Both the position numbers and the translations under genes were made by a program. Positions 1-12,400 of a DNA stretch of 64,000 bases are shown piece by piece; position 1 is the stretch's first letter, and every line of letters begins with the position of its first letter. The DNA lies in the NCBI GenBank assembly GCA_030063045.1, contig JAQSEB010000091.1, positions 558,001-622,000 on the forward strand. Reading direction: 5' to 3'. The notes below the pieces were generated by a model. The model had not been told where the DNA came from, did no database searches, and saw only the letters and a list, made by a program, of their open reading frames with translations. The DNA comes from Pratylenchus scribneri (Eukaryota; Nematoda; Chromadorea; Rhabditida; Pratylenchidae).

Positions 1-240
1 TGTACTCAGAAAATTGTGTCAATATTAAACATTCCGAAAAAATAAATTTGCCTAATTTGAAGGAAAACATCGTTATCTTCCCCGCTCGCCACCCTTAATT
101 CATCTTCAAATTAGCTTAAATTCATTCAACAGAAAATTGAATGATTTTTAGAGGAAATTGCAAAATAAAACAATTGTTGATAAAAAAACCGAATGATTGG
201 CAAAAATGTTACCTATAATTTTTGTGTTTCATTCCCAGAA

Positions 241-875
241 AGTTTTATTTTTTGTGTTTTCAGGTAAGTTTTATTAACTTTCTGGAAATTTTAATCTAAG
301 TTTTTTCCGCAAAGTTTATTTTTCTTTCCTACTAGATTTGTGTTTCATTCCGGAAAGTTTTAATCTAAGTTCTTTCCGGAAAGTTTTAATCTAAGTTCTT
401 TCCGGAAAGTTTTAATCTAAGTTCTTTCCGGAAAGTTTTAATCTAAGTTCTTTCCGGAAAGTTTTAATCTAAGTTCTTTCCGGTAAGTTTTAATCTAAGT
501 TCTTTCCGGAAAGTTTTAATCTAAGTTCTTTCCGGAAAGTTTTAATCTAAGTTCTTTCCGGTAAGTTTTAATCTAAGTTCTTTCCGGAAAGTTTTAATCT
601 AAGTTCTTTCCGGTAACTTTTAATCTAAGTTCTTTCCGGAAAGTTTTAATCTAAGTTCTTTCCGGTAAGTTTTAATCTAAGTTCTTTCCGGAAAGTTTTA
701 ATCTAAGTTCTTTCCGGTAACTTTTAATCTAAGTTCTTTCCGGAAAGTTTTAATCTAAGTTCTTTCCGGAAAGTTTTAATCTAAGTTCTTTCCGGAAAGT
801 TTTAATCTAAGTTTCTTTCCGGAAAGTTTTAATTCTAAGTTCTTTCCGGAAAGTTTTATTTATTTTTTTTTTGTG
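241..875. repeat. Satellite array 1 (CTTTCCGGAAAG family)
   Basis: About 20 head-to-tail copies of a 26-bp unit: the 12-bp palindrome CTTTCCGGAAAG followed by TTTTAATCTAAGTT. Some copies carry GGTAAG or GGTAAC in place of GGAAAG. The left edge degrades into longer units containing TTTGTGTTTCATTCC, which become the main unit of arrays 3 and 5. It does not overlap any gene I can support. Confidence 0.95.
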
Positions 876-3079
876 TTTCATTCCTGAAGGTTGTTTATGT
901 TTTAATTCTAGAAATGAAAAAATCAAAATCCATCTAATCTGAACCATTTTTTCCTTCCATTTTTGCGTGTGGCCAATGGCTATTCAGCTGCTGTTTTGAC
1001 CCTTTCCTACCAATTCTCCATCAACCAATCTTTAGTCTCGATTTTTCGCCTGATTTGGCAAATTCATCTGCTTCCTTCCATCCAATATTTGCCATTGCCC
1101 AAAATGTCAACCCAATCTTTCCATTTCACCCTCCAGTTTGGCCCCATTTCCATTATTCATCATCCTACCCATATGAGGCTACCTTGGCCATTTTCTTTGC
1201 GTTTTTTTGTTCTCAACCATTGGCCGTGGGAGAATTTAGCCCAATATGAGGGGAGTAAGCCAATGAAGTGGACAAAAGGGAAATGAAGCAAAAATGAATG
1301 GGAAGACACAATCCCACCATGGAAATTGCCAGTATTTTGGCCTTGGACAATGACCACACTTTTGAGGGCAATTCCAATGCCAAATTTGAGGTCAAAACTC
1401 AAAACATTTCCTAGCTTCCCTCCAAAAAAGTTGGCAACTTGAAATAATATGCATCAAAAAAGTGATTAATTTTTGCAACGAAAGTTGACAAGTTTATCAA
1501 ATTTTATGACAAATAATTTTGAAATAATTCCACAATAAATTTTTTAATTTAATTTCGTTGAATTAAAAGCCTTCAAAAAGCCTTCCATTAAATCCTAGAT
1601 TTAAAAAGGTCCATTATTCCATTCCGTCCATTTATTTCCACATTTTAGCCACTGTCCATTTCCCCCTATTTTCCTTCTAAACCAAACCCATTCCTCCCTT
1701 TCCAACCTTTTTGTTCATTTCCCCGTTCTTCAAATTAATTAACGCCTTTCGCCCACAATGCCCATTCCCCCCTCATTCGCCATTCCCGCCTTCTCGCCAC
1801 TTTTCCCCCAATTTTGACCTTCCCCTCCCTTCCACTCTCGGCTCTGATCGGATTAGCTTCCTCCCTTCATCTCCCATTTATTCACTTCAAAATCCTTAGG
1901 CTCGGCCTTCGCGGATCCCCTTTTTGTCTTTGTGCGGGGCTTTTGCTCCGCCTTTTCTCCTCCTTCTTTACTCGCTCAAAGGGAAAAAAAGAAGCAATGG
2001 CCTCATAGTCGCTCCCAACAAAATTCGCCGTTCATCCCTTCCCATTGCCCCCTTTTTTATTTGCCCTTTGTATTTGCCGCCCTCTCCTATAAGCTAAAAC
2101 AAAAGCCAACAAAAAGTGAAAAGGGAATCAGGACAAACTATAAGCCGCTTGTGGATTTAGGCCAAAAGCCGGCTGCCCCAACGGATGATGAAGAACATGA
2201 ATTTTTGATTGGTCGATTTATGTGTTCAAGCAGCTGAAATTCCGATTCAATCTCTATTCTTCCTCGAAAATTAAAACTATTATTAAAAGAAGCAGCTTTT
2301 CCTCATTAAATTCTAGTATATTATTACAAAATATAATACATGCAATTTATAAAAATGAATTTAAAGAATTATTTTAAAACTTTTTTTAGACGACATATTG
2401 GTCTTTGGAATGGCTTATCGCCTTCTCAAATTGGCTATTACCTCGCTGAGCTAGAGCTTAAAAGCATGACTCCAGGTTCTAAAAAAGGGTTGAAATTTCC
2501 TCTATCGTCCTTTCCAAATTTATTTTTGTGCCTTTTGTTAGGAATTAGGATTGTTGGCACCATTGGCCATTTTGGCTCTCAAATCCTCTAAATAAAAAAC
2601 AGATGGCCCCAATATTCCCCTGCCCCATTTAAATCATCCCCTTACACCCCCTTTGCTATTTGCCCAGAGGGCGCATTCCCGTCTCACCGAGTATGGCCAA
2701 ATTTCGTTCAATTCCACCCACCTCCTTTAGACCGGCTGTCCATTTTGTGTTTGCCTCCCCAACTAATTCCCCTTCTCATCTGAGATGACCGTTGGCCGCT
2801 AACTCGGCCAATAATCCACCTTCCCCTCATTCCATTCCTCCCCTTGAGCAAATCGCGCGTCGCGCGACCGAGGGCGAGTATTCCTTCCCCTTTATTCCCT
2901 CTTAAATTAATTGGCCCCCTCCATTTTGCCTCAATTTTTGTTTGTTTATTTGCTGGGGATGAGGCCATCTCATCGCCCCCTCCCCTACTATAATCCAAAT
3001 TTGGGTCTTCTCATCCGTTTAAACCTCTGATAGCTTATTCCCTTTTTCAGCATAATTTTCATCGTAATTTTCAGCAAAT
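876..3079. other. Intergenic, no supported gene
   Basis: Several open frames of 60-107 codons exist on both strands, but none shows a domain, signal peptide or consistent splice partners. The stretch 1620-2060 is pyrimidine-rich, and 2375-2465 is a single degraded arm of the foldback repeat family. A short perfect palindrome, TCGCGCG-T-CGCGCGA, lies near 2852-2866, about 210 bp upstream of the PEBP-like gene. The right part presumably holds that gene's promoter (inference). Confidence 0.6.
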
Positions 3080-6000
3080 ATGACCAACATTTTATTCCAA
3101 TTGATAATTTTCTTCATCATTTTCCATTCAACAATTTCCCATCGAATTGATGGCCCGGAATTTTGCGATCAAATTGACGAATGTTTGGCAAAAATTCGGA
3201 AAATGGCACAGGAAAGTAACCGATTTTGGTTTGGCGATTCATGGCGATTCAATTGTGGCAACGGTGGCCAACAACAAAATGGAGGAGGAGGACAAAGGGC
3301 GAGGCAAAGGAATCGAGTACAAGGGGTAAATTTTACGAGGGAAAGGTCTTTGGACTAATTCATGCTTGATGAGTTATTAATTATGATTTAATGCGACAAT
3401 TTGGGTTCATCCATTCTAAAAAGCTGCAGCCAATTTTGTTTATATTTTTCCCAAAATTTTTACATTCAAATATTTTCCTAGTAAAAGGAAATATTGGACG
3501 AATGTCCTTTGAAAACAGGTGCGAAATATTTAGGGGTGGCCCTAAAAATCAGTAGAAAATTGAGGCCACATTCTGATGTTGCTGTGGTTGAGGGCAATTC
3601 CAGAGCAAAAATGTGGCTCCCATCACCGTTGCCCGTCAATCACTTTGATGGCCCAGATTCCCCATCCATCGCCTTTGGGACACTTCTGCTGGGCTGTTGA
3701 CTTTTGGGTCCTTCCCCTCCCCTCTGCCAAAAACCCAATAAACCGTTTATCAAATTGCCACACATTCTCATTGGGGTATTTTGTTGAATTTGCCAATTAA
3801 TTGTAAATCAGGAGAAAATTGGGTTAAAGGAAGTCAAAGAAATGAGGTCAAATATTGGAATGAAAATGGAAAATAAAAAGAAAATGTTTGGATGGATAAT
3901 TAAATCTTTAAAATTGGCGGAGGACAATTGAGCTGTATTTTAGCACATAGCTCTGTGAGGCTATAGCCAATTTCGGAAGGCGATATACAATTTCAAATTG
4001 CAGTGTCCTCAAAAAAGTGGCTTTAAATTATTCCTTTAATTTCATTTATTACATTTTTTGAATTTAATTTATCCGAACTTTTGGGGGAAAGCCGCTTATT
4101 TTACATTAATTTAAAAAAAAAATAGAAAAGCCATTTTTAAACGACCATTAGTGCTTTAAAATGGCTTATTGCCTTCCAGAAATTGTTGCTTTCTTGTTGA
4201 GTAATAGTCAAAAATACCCAGAATAATTGGGTGTTGTATTCAAAAATATGCAATTGTGAAAATTGAAATTAAATATTTAAATATAACAAATATTTGAATT
4301 GACAATTATCTAAATTTTTTTCTCTTTATTAGAATCCACTGGATTGCCTTAATCCACCGGAATTGGCTCCATTCGCCAGCCTTGGCAGTCGCCTATTTCG
4401 GGTACACACATTCACTCCTGCATATTTGGCAAATTTGCGCATTTTTCCACGAATTCATTTCCAACCAAGAACAGGTAAGTAAATTAAAATGTTCATTTTA
4501 GGCATTCAATTTTCAGGTTTCTACCATGCTTGTTCCCACAATTTTGAAGTGAATGTGACGGAGGAGGAAAGATTATTTGGGCTTGCCGGACATCCCCTTG
4601 CCCAGCCCATTCCAGGCTTTCAAGCCCAATATCCACCGGATTTGAATTGGCCCGAATTGCATGCAAATCAATCGCACATTGTGCTAATGATGGATGTGGG
4701 ATGGGGTAGATTGGCCTATTTGGCCATCGACTTTCCCAGGGATACAAAAGTGAGAAAGGGGAATGTTTAACGAATTTTTCGTCATTCGAACTATAAAATT
4801 TTTTGATCATTGTATTAAGCTTTTTCCGATGAGCATTTTGATATCAAAATTAATGATCAAAACATAATTAAATAAACAGATATTTATAGCCAAAATTGCT
4901 CTTCGATATTGGCTTATTTGGAATAAATAAGATTAACACAAATTAGGCGAAATGTAATAAATATTGAAATTTGCATTAAAGGTACTTGCGCATTTTCAAC
5001 CTATCGACAATTTTCGTCCAAAGCAGCCAACTCCATTGGCCGTTCTCATTTTTGAGTCACCTTCCTTGATGGAACGCAAATCTATTTTGGAGGCAATGGA
5101 AATGAAATGGATGGGTGCGCAAGGCAAAATGCGCGAACATTTCGAATTGAGCAAATTCATGTTGGAAAATCGGCTGGAAAGAGGTGGAAATGAAATTTTA
5201 TTGGGAATGATATTTTTTCAGGTCTAATTGGCCTGAATTGGGCCTTGATTGAGGCTGATCCGTTCTCGATTGAGAAACAACGAATTCAGGGAATGCCTGA
5301 TAATTGCCATTCATTAATCTTGCAAAGTGAGTTTCAAAAAGGGCAAAAGCGATTGGATATTTGGTTAATAACTTTTTGAACGAAAGCTCAACCAAGTTTT
5401 AGCCAATTCCGAAAGGGAATATATCATTTATAACCCGAAAGTAATTTCTATAAATTTACATAATTTTTTTAAAGAATCTTTTAAAAATATTCGAAAATTT
5501 GCAATTTTATCATTATCATTAGACTTGGAATGAAAATGAATAATTTTGTTTTTGCAAAGAATTTTTGCCAATATATCAATGTGGCCACAACCCACAACTA
5601 ACTTGAATATATTCTATAAAGTTGCATAATTATTTTTAATTCTTAAAAATGCAACTTTATTATTAATCAAGAATCTGCTGAAAAATTCGAATTCATTTTC
5701 GAGGATCTTTTCTAAAAAAACATTTCATTACAACATGAAATCTAATATATTTTTATTAGAGGAGACAAAGACCTTTTGAATGGTATATTGTCTTCTCAGA
5801 TGGGCTCAATCCTTTTTGAGTTTGAGCCAAAAAAATTAAAGAAATATATACATCTTATTTGAACTAATACCATTTCTTCCTCTTTCAGAGTTAATCACGG
5901 ATCAACGTTGGCATTTCGTACAAACATTTCCCCTCTCCATCGAGCTCGATTCCTCTTTATCCGTTTCCGTGGCACAACCCCATGCTTCATTCCAAACTTG

Positions 6001-7983
6001 CTGTCATTCTCAGAATGTCCAGGCTGAACAAATATTCCTCGATCCATTGGCCGATTTGCAAATTCCTACGATTGCTTTTCGGCAAAGACCACCAACCGTA
6101 ACATCAATGAGACAAATGGAAAGTGCCGGGGAACCTGCATATCAACGAGCTTCACGTCATTATATTGGTGGGAATTGAAATGGCATTAGCATTATTTAAG
6201 AGTATTATATAGATAATTAAAAATAGAATGAGTTTTTAGAAATTAGAATTGAAAATTAGAATCAGAATTTTAAAAAAACCAGAATAAATTCAAAATCAGA
6301 TATTAGAAATCTGAATTTAAATCAGAATCTTTAGAAAACATAATTTTTCCAGAATAAAAGAAAAAATCTAACCGGAAACACATCTTTCCGGAATGAAACA
6401 CAAATCTAACCGGAAAATAAATCTTTCCGGAAAGAACATAGATAAAACTTTCCGGAAAGAACTTAGATTAAAACTTTCGGGAAAGAACTTAGATTAAAAC
6501 TTTCCGGAAAGAACATAGATTAAAACTTTCCGGAAAGAACTTAGAATTAAAACTTTCCGGAAAGAACTTAGAATTAAAACTTTCCGGAAAGAACTTAGAT
6601 TAAAACTTTCCGGAAAGAAAAAATAAACTTTCCGGAAAGAACTTAGAATTAAAACTTTCCGGAAAGAACTTAGAATTAAAACTTTCCGGAAAGAAAAAAT
6701 AAACTTTCCGGAAAGAACTTAGAATTAAAACTTTCCGGAAAGAAAAAATAAACTTTCCGGAAAGAACTTAGAATTAAAACTTTCCGGAAAGAAAAAATAA
6801 ACTTTCCGGAAAGAACTTAGAATTAAAACTTTCCGGAAAGAACTTAGAATTAAAATTTTTCGGAAAGAAAAAATAAATTTCCCTGAAAGAAATAAGAATT
6901 AAAATTTTCCGGAAAGAAAAATAAATCCGAAATGAAACACAAATATAATCCAATGAAATACAAATCTTTCTTGAATAAATAAATCTGATGACTTTCAGAA
7001 ATCAGAAGTAATGAAATAGAATAATTGTTAAAAAAAATAGTTGAAAAACACTAGTAAAATCCCAGCAATTATAAAAAAAAATAAATAGACGCTGAATAAT
7101 CGAAATCAGAATAAAAATAAAAACCAAAAAATGTCATTTTCTTCCTCGATTATTTTCCTCCCATCTAAGTTTACAACGATGAACGATTCACGTTGGCCCT
7201 ATTCGACCCAGATCATCGTTATCTTCATTGGCTTTTGGTGGACATTTCAGCAGAAGCTTTGGCAGCTGGTAATTTCCAAGAGGCAAGCACCGTGGCCGAT
7301 TATTTGGTTCCAATCCCGACCAAACCTGGCCAATGCTTATTCGCCATTTTTATGCTCTTCCGTCAACCAAAATCCGACGATTCACCACTGGCTGAATTTT
7401 TTGACCGTGACCATCCCTTACGGCATAGTCAATGTCAAAGCCGGCATTGCCCACATCGGTAATATTATCTTGAATTTTTCATACCATAAAATTCATTTTC
7501 AAAGGGCCGATTTCAATATTGAACAATTCAAAGCACTCCATCGACTTCATTTGTCCGCAATTAATTGGGCAAAAATATGTTTCGATTTGTTCGAGGCTTC
7601 CCATCAAATTTCATTGCTACGCAAAAAGCCGGAATTGATGGAAGGCATCGATAGGACGGCAAAAATATTGGATGGAAAAAGGAGTAAAAAGGGCACACAT
7701 GGAGGGAAAATTTGGTTAGTAAAAATGAGGAGGGGATGACTAAATTTATTTAAATTGTTTTTTCAGGGATCGAGCCGAACGAGAACGGCAAATTGCCGAA
7801 ATTTGTTCACATTTTCCAGTGAATTCAACAGCAACAAATGGAGAGGGGGATGATCAAAGGGAATGCTTGGATTTGAGTAATTCATCTTCAATTAATATTC
7901 TTTGGATTGGTTGGATTTATACGGCTATATTTTTGGGAATTTTATTCACATCAATGAATGGCATTGTCATTTTCATTAATTGA
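3080..7983 (+). CDS. Secreted/anchored protein with two PEBP-like domains
   Basis: Ten exons join in frame to 656 codons: 3080-3325, 3488-3535, 4333-4474, 4517-4749, 4982-5183, 5222-5326, 5889-6167, 7170-7458, 7505-7714, 7767-7983. Residues 1-21 form a signal peptide (LFQLIIFFIIFHSTIS), followed by a Cys-containing, Gln/Gly-rich linker. Two phosphatidylethanolamine-binding-protein-like units follow. The first contains LMMDVGWGRLAYLAIDFP and the C-terminal helix FELSKFMLENRL. The second contains LALFDPDHRYLHWLLVDI, the PxPxxPG turn and LFAIFMLFRQP, then FNIEQFKALHRLHLSAINW. The last about 25 residues form a hydrophobic segment (ILWIGWIYTAIFLGILFTS), which could be a transmembrane anchor or GPI signal. 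Canonical PEBPs are single-domain, about 190 residues and cytosolic, so this architecture is unusual. The canonical DPDxP anion-site motif survives only as DPDHR. Exon 2 (48 nt) is the least certain. Intron 7 holds satellite array 2. Confidence 0.82.
3945..4215. repeat. Foldback repeat copy, intron of PEBP-like gene
   Basis: The left arm (GGAAGGCGATATACAATTT, ending in AAAAGTGGCTTT) is matched in reverse by the right arm (AAAAGCCATTTTTAAACG, ending in GCTTATTGCCTTCC), about 100 bp apart. This is one of the clearest two-armed members of the dispersed family. Confidence 0.85.
5395..5830. repeat. Foldback repeat copy, degraded, intron
   Basis: The arms AGCCAATTCCGAAAGGGAAT (left) and GAATGGTATATTGTCTTCTC (right) are recognisable but diverged, with a longer spacer than in other copies. 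It lies in the intron between exons 6 and 7 of the PEBP-like gene. Confidence 0.6.
6360..6945. repeat. Satellite array 2 (CTTTCCGGAAAG family), intronic
   Basis: Same family as array 1 in the opposite orientation: GAACTTAGATTAAAAC plus CTTTCCGGAAAG. Units with an extra A (GAATT) alternate with short 17-19 bp units (CTTTCCGGAAAGAAAAAAT). It sits inside the roughly 1-kb intron 7 of the PEBP-like gene. Confidence 0.95.
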
Positions 7984-8731
7984 ATCACCTTATCAATTTA
8001 TTGTTTCCTTCACCTCAATTTCGTCGCCTCATTATTTTACTTGCCATTCTAAAAATCTCATTTGCCCATTCAAAAAACGGGTTTCACTACATAATATTTC
8101 CCTATAAATTTTTTTATCAGAGATATTTTCAAAAAAAAAAAAAACATTGTTTTGTATTTTTTCCATTATTGAATAAAATTGATTATTGGTCAAATGGAAT
8201 TTGGTCGCATAAATTTGTGAAAAATCATCAGATTTGATTAAAAAATGTTTAAAAAGGAGATAACAATACATTTTAGGGTTAATAAGTACATATTGCCTTC
8301 CGAATTCCGAATCATTTCTACATAAATTTGTGATGATTTTAAAGGGGGGATTTATGCGTGTGATTTCAACCGCAACAAACCCTCCTATTCGCCACTTTTT
8401 GCCCACCTTTATTTCCTCTTTCCCTTTTAATTTTCTGCCCAAATTCGGGCGCAAATGGTTCACGCCAATTTTCCCTTTCTCACCTTAATTGAATTAGCGA
8501 AATGCGCGGCCCTAAATGTGATGGCAGCCCAAAAGGTACATCAATTCCATTTCCCTCAAATTATTTTGTCTCCAAAATTGTTTCTTTCTGCGATTTTGGC
8601 CATCAACAATTCAATATTTTCGCTATTAGGGTTTCAAAGTTCAAGGAAAGCCAAAAAATTATTCAATAAAAACTGCATGTTGAATTTTTAATATTTACAA
8701 GGAATCCAATTAATCAAATAAAACTTGCAAA

Positions 8732-9276
8732 ATGGAAAGGCATGTCCGACCTCGAATGTCCGCTTTGCGCCAGGATTTCAAGAGACAATGGGCCATATTA
8801 AGCAATCGAAAAGGTGCAGATTTATTTACAAGATGGCAAAATTTATATTGAAAAATTATAATTTTTATTATAATTTTATACGCCAAAATAAGAATTTTGA
8901 CCTTATAGTCAGCTTCCTAAAAGATTTATCCGAGATAAATATTTTGGCAGTTCTTTAGAAAAATTAGCATAAATTGGAGGAAATGGAAGTCAAATTCCAA
9001 TTCCTGCTTAAAATTCTTATTAAGCTTAAGGATATATTTTTATTTGAATTAAAATTAAGCTCAACAAAACCAAAATAAAGATTGAACTTAATAATTACCT
9101 ATTTATGCCCTCCTCTTACAGAAATTCAATTCATTTGGCCACCGGATTGCCCACTGGAAGTGCGTGAATTGGTTGGACCCGAGAATTTCGATTCCAAGAA
9201 TCCGAAATATACGATGCCCTTCTATTGGCGCTCCGATGCCGTGCCGGCCACTCGAAGCTGGTTCACAAAAACCTAA
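8732..9276 (+). CDS. Small conserved-looking protein, 78 residues, unrecognised
   Basis: Two exons (8732-8813 and 9122-9276) join in frame across a GT-AG intron (phase 1). The N-terminal part is basic (MERHVRPRMSALRQDFKRQW). The second exon is rich in Pro and aromatic residues (FIWPPDCPLEV, TMPFYWRSDAVPATRSW). There is no signal peptide or membrane segment. The size, the basic start and the WPP motif resemble small nuclear-encoded mitochondrial subunits, but I cannot name a family. An upstream frame at 8455-8535, ending in a plausible donor, could be an additional 5' exon. I chose the 8732 ATG because it gives a clean junction. Confidence 0.5.
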
Positions 9277-9415
9277 ATCCCCCCAATTTTATTGAATTAA
9301 TGTTTTATTAGAAAAAAAGGTGGCAAATTCTTATTTGGTTTAAATATTTCACTCTAACATCCGAATTTAGCCAATATTAAGTTTGAATATTCCACCTCAC
9401 CAATTCTAATTTTAG

Positions 9416-12400
9416 GGCATTTATTGTGTGCGCAATTGAATGTGCATTTGGGCTGATCTGCCTGTTGGCCAATGTTCTCCATTTTGCGCTGTATTTGCCA
9501 CGGCATTCACCATCCTCCTCCTCTGTTGTTGTCCCATCCACTGTTCTTTTTGTCACACTTTTTCAATTATCCATTTTTTATTCATTCAAAGTAAGCATTT
9601 CCCCAACCCAAAATTTACAAAGAAATTTTAGGCTCTTTTTGTGATTGCAATTTTCACGCGAAGTTCTCGCCTCCTTCGCGTCCAACTCATTTTCCAATAT
9701 GTCACTTGTGTTTTCCTTTTGTTGAATGCCAGCTTCACATTGGCCGCTGATTTTGGCAAGTCGAATTCTTGAATTAATGGTTTCAATACCAATGATTCAA
9801 TACCATGACTATTTTAAGTTCATGCTCAACAAAATAGTCATCTTTTTGATAAGGCGAACTATCATTTCAAAGTTCAAAGCCTAAAATGTCCTCTACAAAA
9901 AAAAAAACAAAATTTTACAAAATCCAAATTTTTAAAAACATATCTTTGAGTGTAATAAATCCAAATGTAGTGAAGGAAATGTCTTTTAAAATTTTCATAA
10001 ATATAGAAGAGCCACTTTTTAGAGGACATTTAAGGCTTTCAAATGGCATATTGCCTTGCAAATTTGGTTGCTTCATTGTTTAACTATGGTCAAAAAATAC
10101 TAAAATAGTCGTAATGAATATGAATGTCAAATTGCCCATTTTTTATGAAGGTGGCTACGATGAGGAGAGGATTTATGCCAAAAGGGATCCATTGCTAATT
10201 CGATTTGTTGCCTTCCTCTCATTGGCATTCATCATCGTTGAACTCTACCTTCGATTAATGACTGTTCCTGTCTACAAATTTTTGCGCGATTTACGCAAAT
10301 TTCGTCATGCAATTTATGCATCCAAATGGAGATACCGGAAACGAGTTTATTTCACGTATTGTTCACTGATGATGGACAATTTGTTGGAGCAAAATAAACG
10401 AAATAAACAAAAGGTAAATGAATGGGAGGATTTGGCCCAAATATAGGAGAAAATAAAACTAATCCCCTCCGAATTTTGCGCACCAAATCCTTAAATATCA
10501 AATTGCAATTTTAAAATCTAGATTTTGAAAAATTGAAAAAAAAAAATTAGTTTAATAGATTTAAATGAAAATTCCCCAAAAATTATAATAAAAAAAAACG
10601 AAAAAATGGGAAATTCAACCATTATTGATAGAGAAGCAAGAAAATTAATTAGAGAGTGGGAAAGGAAAGTGTGCAATTAACGTCCCCTTTCTCCATTGGC
10701 TGTGTGCTTCCCATTCAATATTTTGCAGTGTGGAAATGGGGTCAAGGAAGAATGGATGGATTGGTCAGCGGGGGTAGAGAAAGAGAAAAAGGGAGAGAGA
10801 CAATGCTAAATGCTGGGTCCATTCCTTTCTTCAGTTTGTTCCCATTGGCTGCTTCCCATACAAAAAATGTCGAAGCTATTCGGTCATTCTATATAAGCGA
10901 TTGGCTCATTTTGCAGTGTGGGGTTCGGCGGAGTACGGTGCTCCTTGCCGAGTGTTAAGTTCGGTTCTTTTAAGAAGACATCTCAACAAGGATGTAGGAT
11001 GAAGCCAATCCGGGAAGGCGGATATGCCATTTGAAAGCTCCAAATGTCCAAAAAATTGGATGTAATTACGAAAAACAATGCACATAAATGCATTTTGCAA
11101 TGAAAGAGGACCGATTCTTGACCCGATGAAGCAGCTGGACCACCCAAATTTTTTTCAATAATTTTATAAGAATTTAATTTACAATAATATAACAAATAGT
11201 AATAAAATAATAAATAAACCTACAAATTGAATATACATAAGTAAAGTTAATAAAATACAAAAAATTTGCCAGAAAATTATATATGTTGATATTTATGTTT
11301 ATGTGGACTGTGAAGAGAAAATTTTTCTCTTAAAATAAAATTAAAATAGGTAAATTAATGATATTAATATCTTGAAATTGCGGATAATGAAATATATTAG
11401 CAAAAAATGCAAAATTCGAGTAGTCATGAAATTTTACCAGAAACAAAAAAGGGCTACGGAATTCGATCCAAATATGTAAATAAAAATTAAGCAAGGCAAT
11501 GATGATGACCAAACATTGTTGACATCAGACGAGAATAGCAGCAGTGTTGGGAATGGGACACTTTTGCAGAACACAATTGTGCCAACATTGGCTGGGCCAA
11601 CAATCAAAAGAAAACATCATAAAAAACATTCGGCCGAAATACAACAAGAACAACCACATGCTGAGGGAACATCTCCATTGAAGGCAAAACATTCTGCCGG
11701 GGGAGAAGAGGAAAAATTGTTGGGAGAAGATGAAGAAAAGTTGGCAGAAGTGATTAATACGAACAAAAAGAAGGCATCAACGGCGGAAACAACCACTGGA
11801 ATTCCATTTTGGTTGGCACATGAAAGCAAATCCAAAAGATTGGCGGTAAATTTTTCCAAATAGCAGATTTGTTTTAAATCATCATTTTTGAGGCCAAAAA
11901 CTATCTGTGATTTAATATTATGTTTAGATTTATATTATTAGGCCTTAAGTATAAGATGATAGGAATCTTAAAAGCCAGGATTTCAAAAATTTTGTTTGGT
12001 CAAGAAAAATTATGAAAAAATTCCATGGAATAAATAAATTGGCATCTAAATTAACCTTTAGAAATCAATTAAACTCTGCGTTAAAAGGAAAATAAATTAA
12101 ACCAGTTTTAGCTTAGCCGGTTTTCTGGCATAAACCAGCAATTTAATTTCATCTTTTTTAGGTTTAATATAAAGGGTCGCCAAAAACAATGAATTAAGCC
12201 TTTTTTTGGCATTCTTTGATGGCTAAAATGTGTTTAAATCAGCCATTTCTTAAATTTATTTGATGGCATTTTATTTGAATATTTTTGGTACAGTATCAAC
12301 AGCAACAGCAACAAATGCAAAATGGCATCCAGGGTCATGGCCATGGGCAACATCTATTGATGGATGGAGCCGACACTCGATCCATTGGGGCATCGACAAC

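Noticed and set aside
241..875. CRISPR-like regular repeat array
   Set aside because: There are no unique spacers; the units are contiguous satellite copies in a eukaryotic genome.
2708..2998. 96-codon minus-strand Gly/Arg-rich frame
   Set aside because: The opposite strand is a pyrimidine-rich promoter-like stretch; no conserved pattern or splice support.
7131..7739. 202-codon frame read straight through exons 8 and 9 of the PEBP-like gene
   Set aside because: It is in the wrong frame for exon 8 and reads through the intron; only its second half matches the real frame of exon 9.
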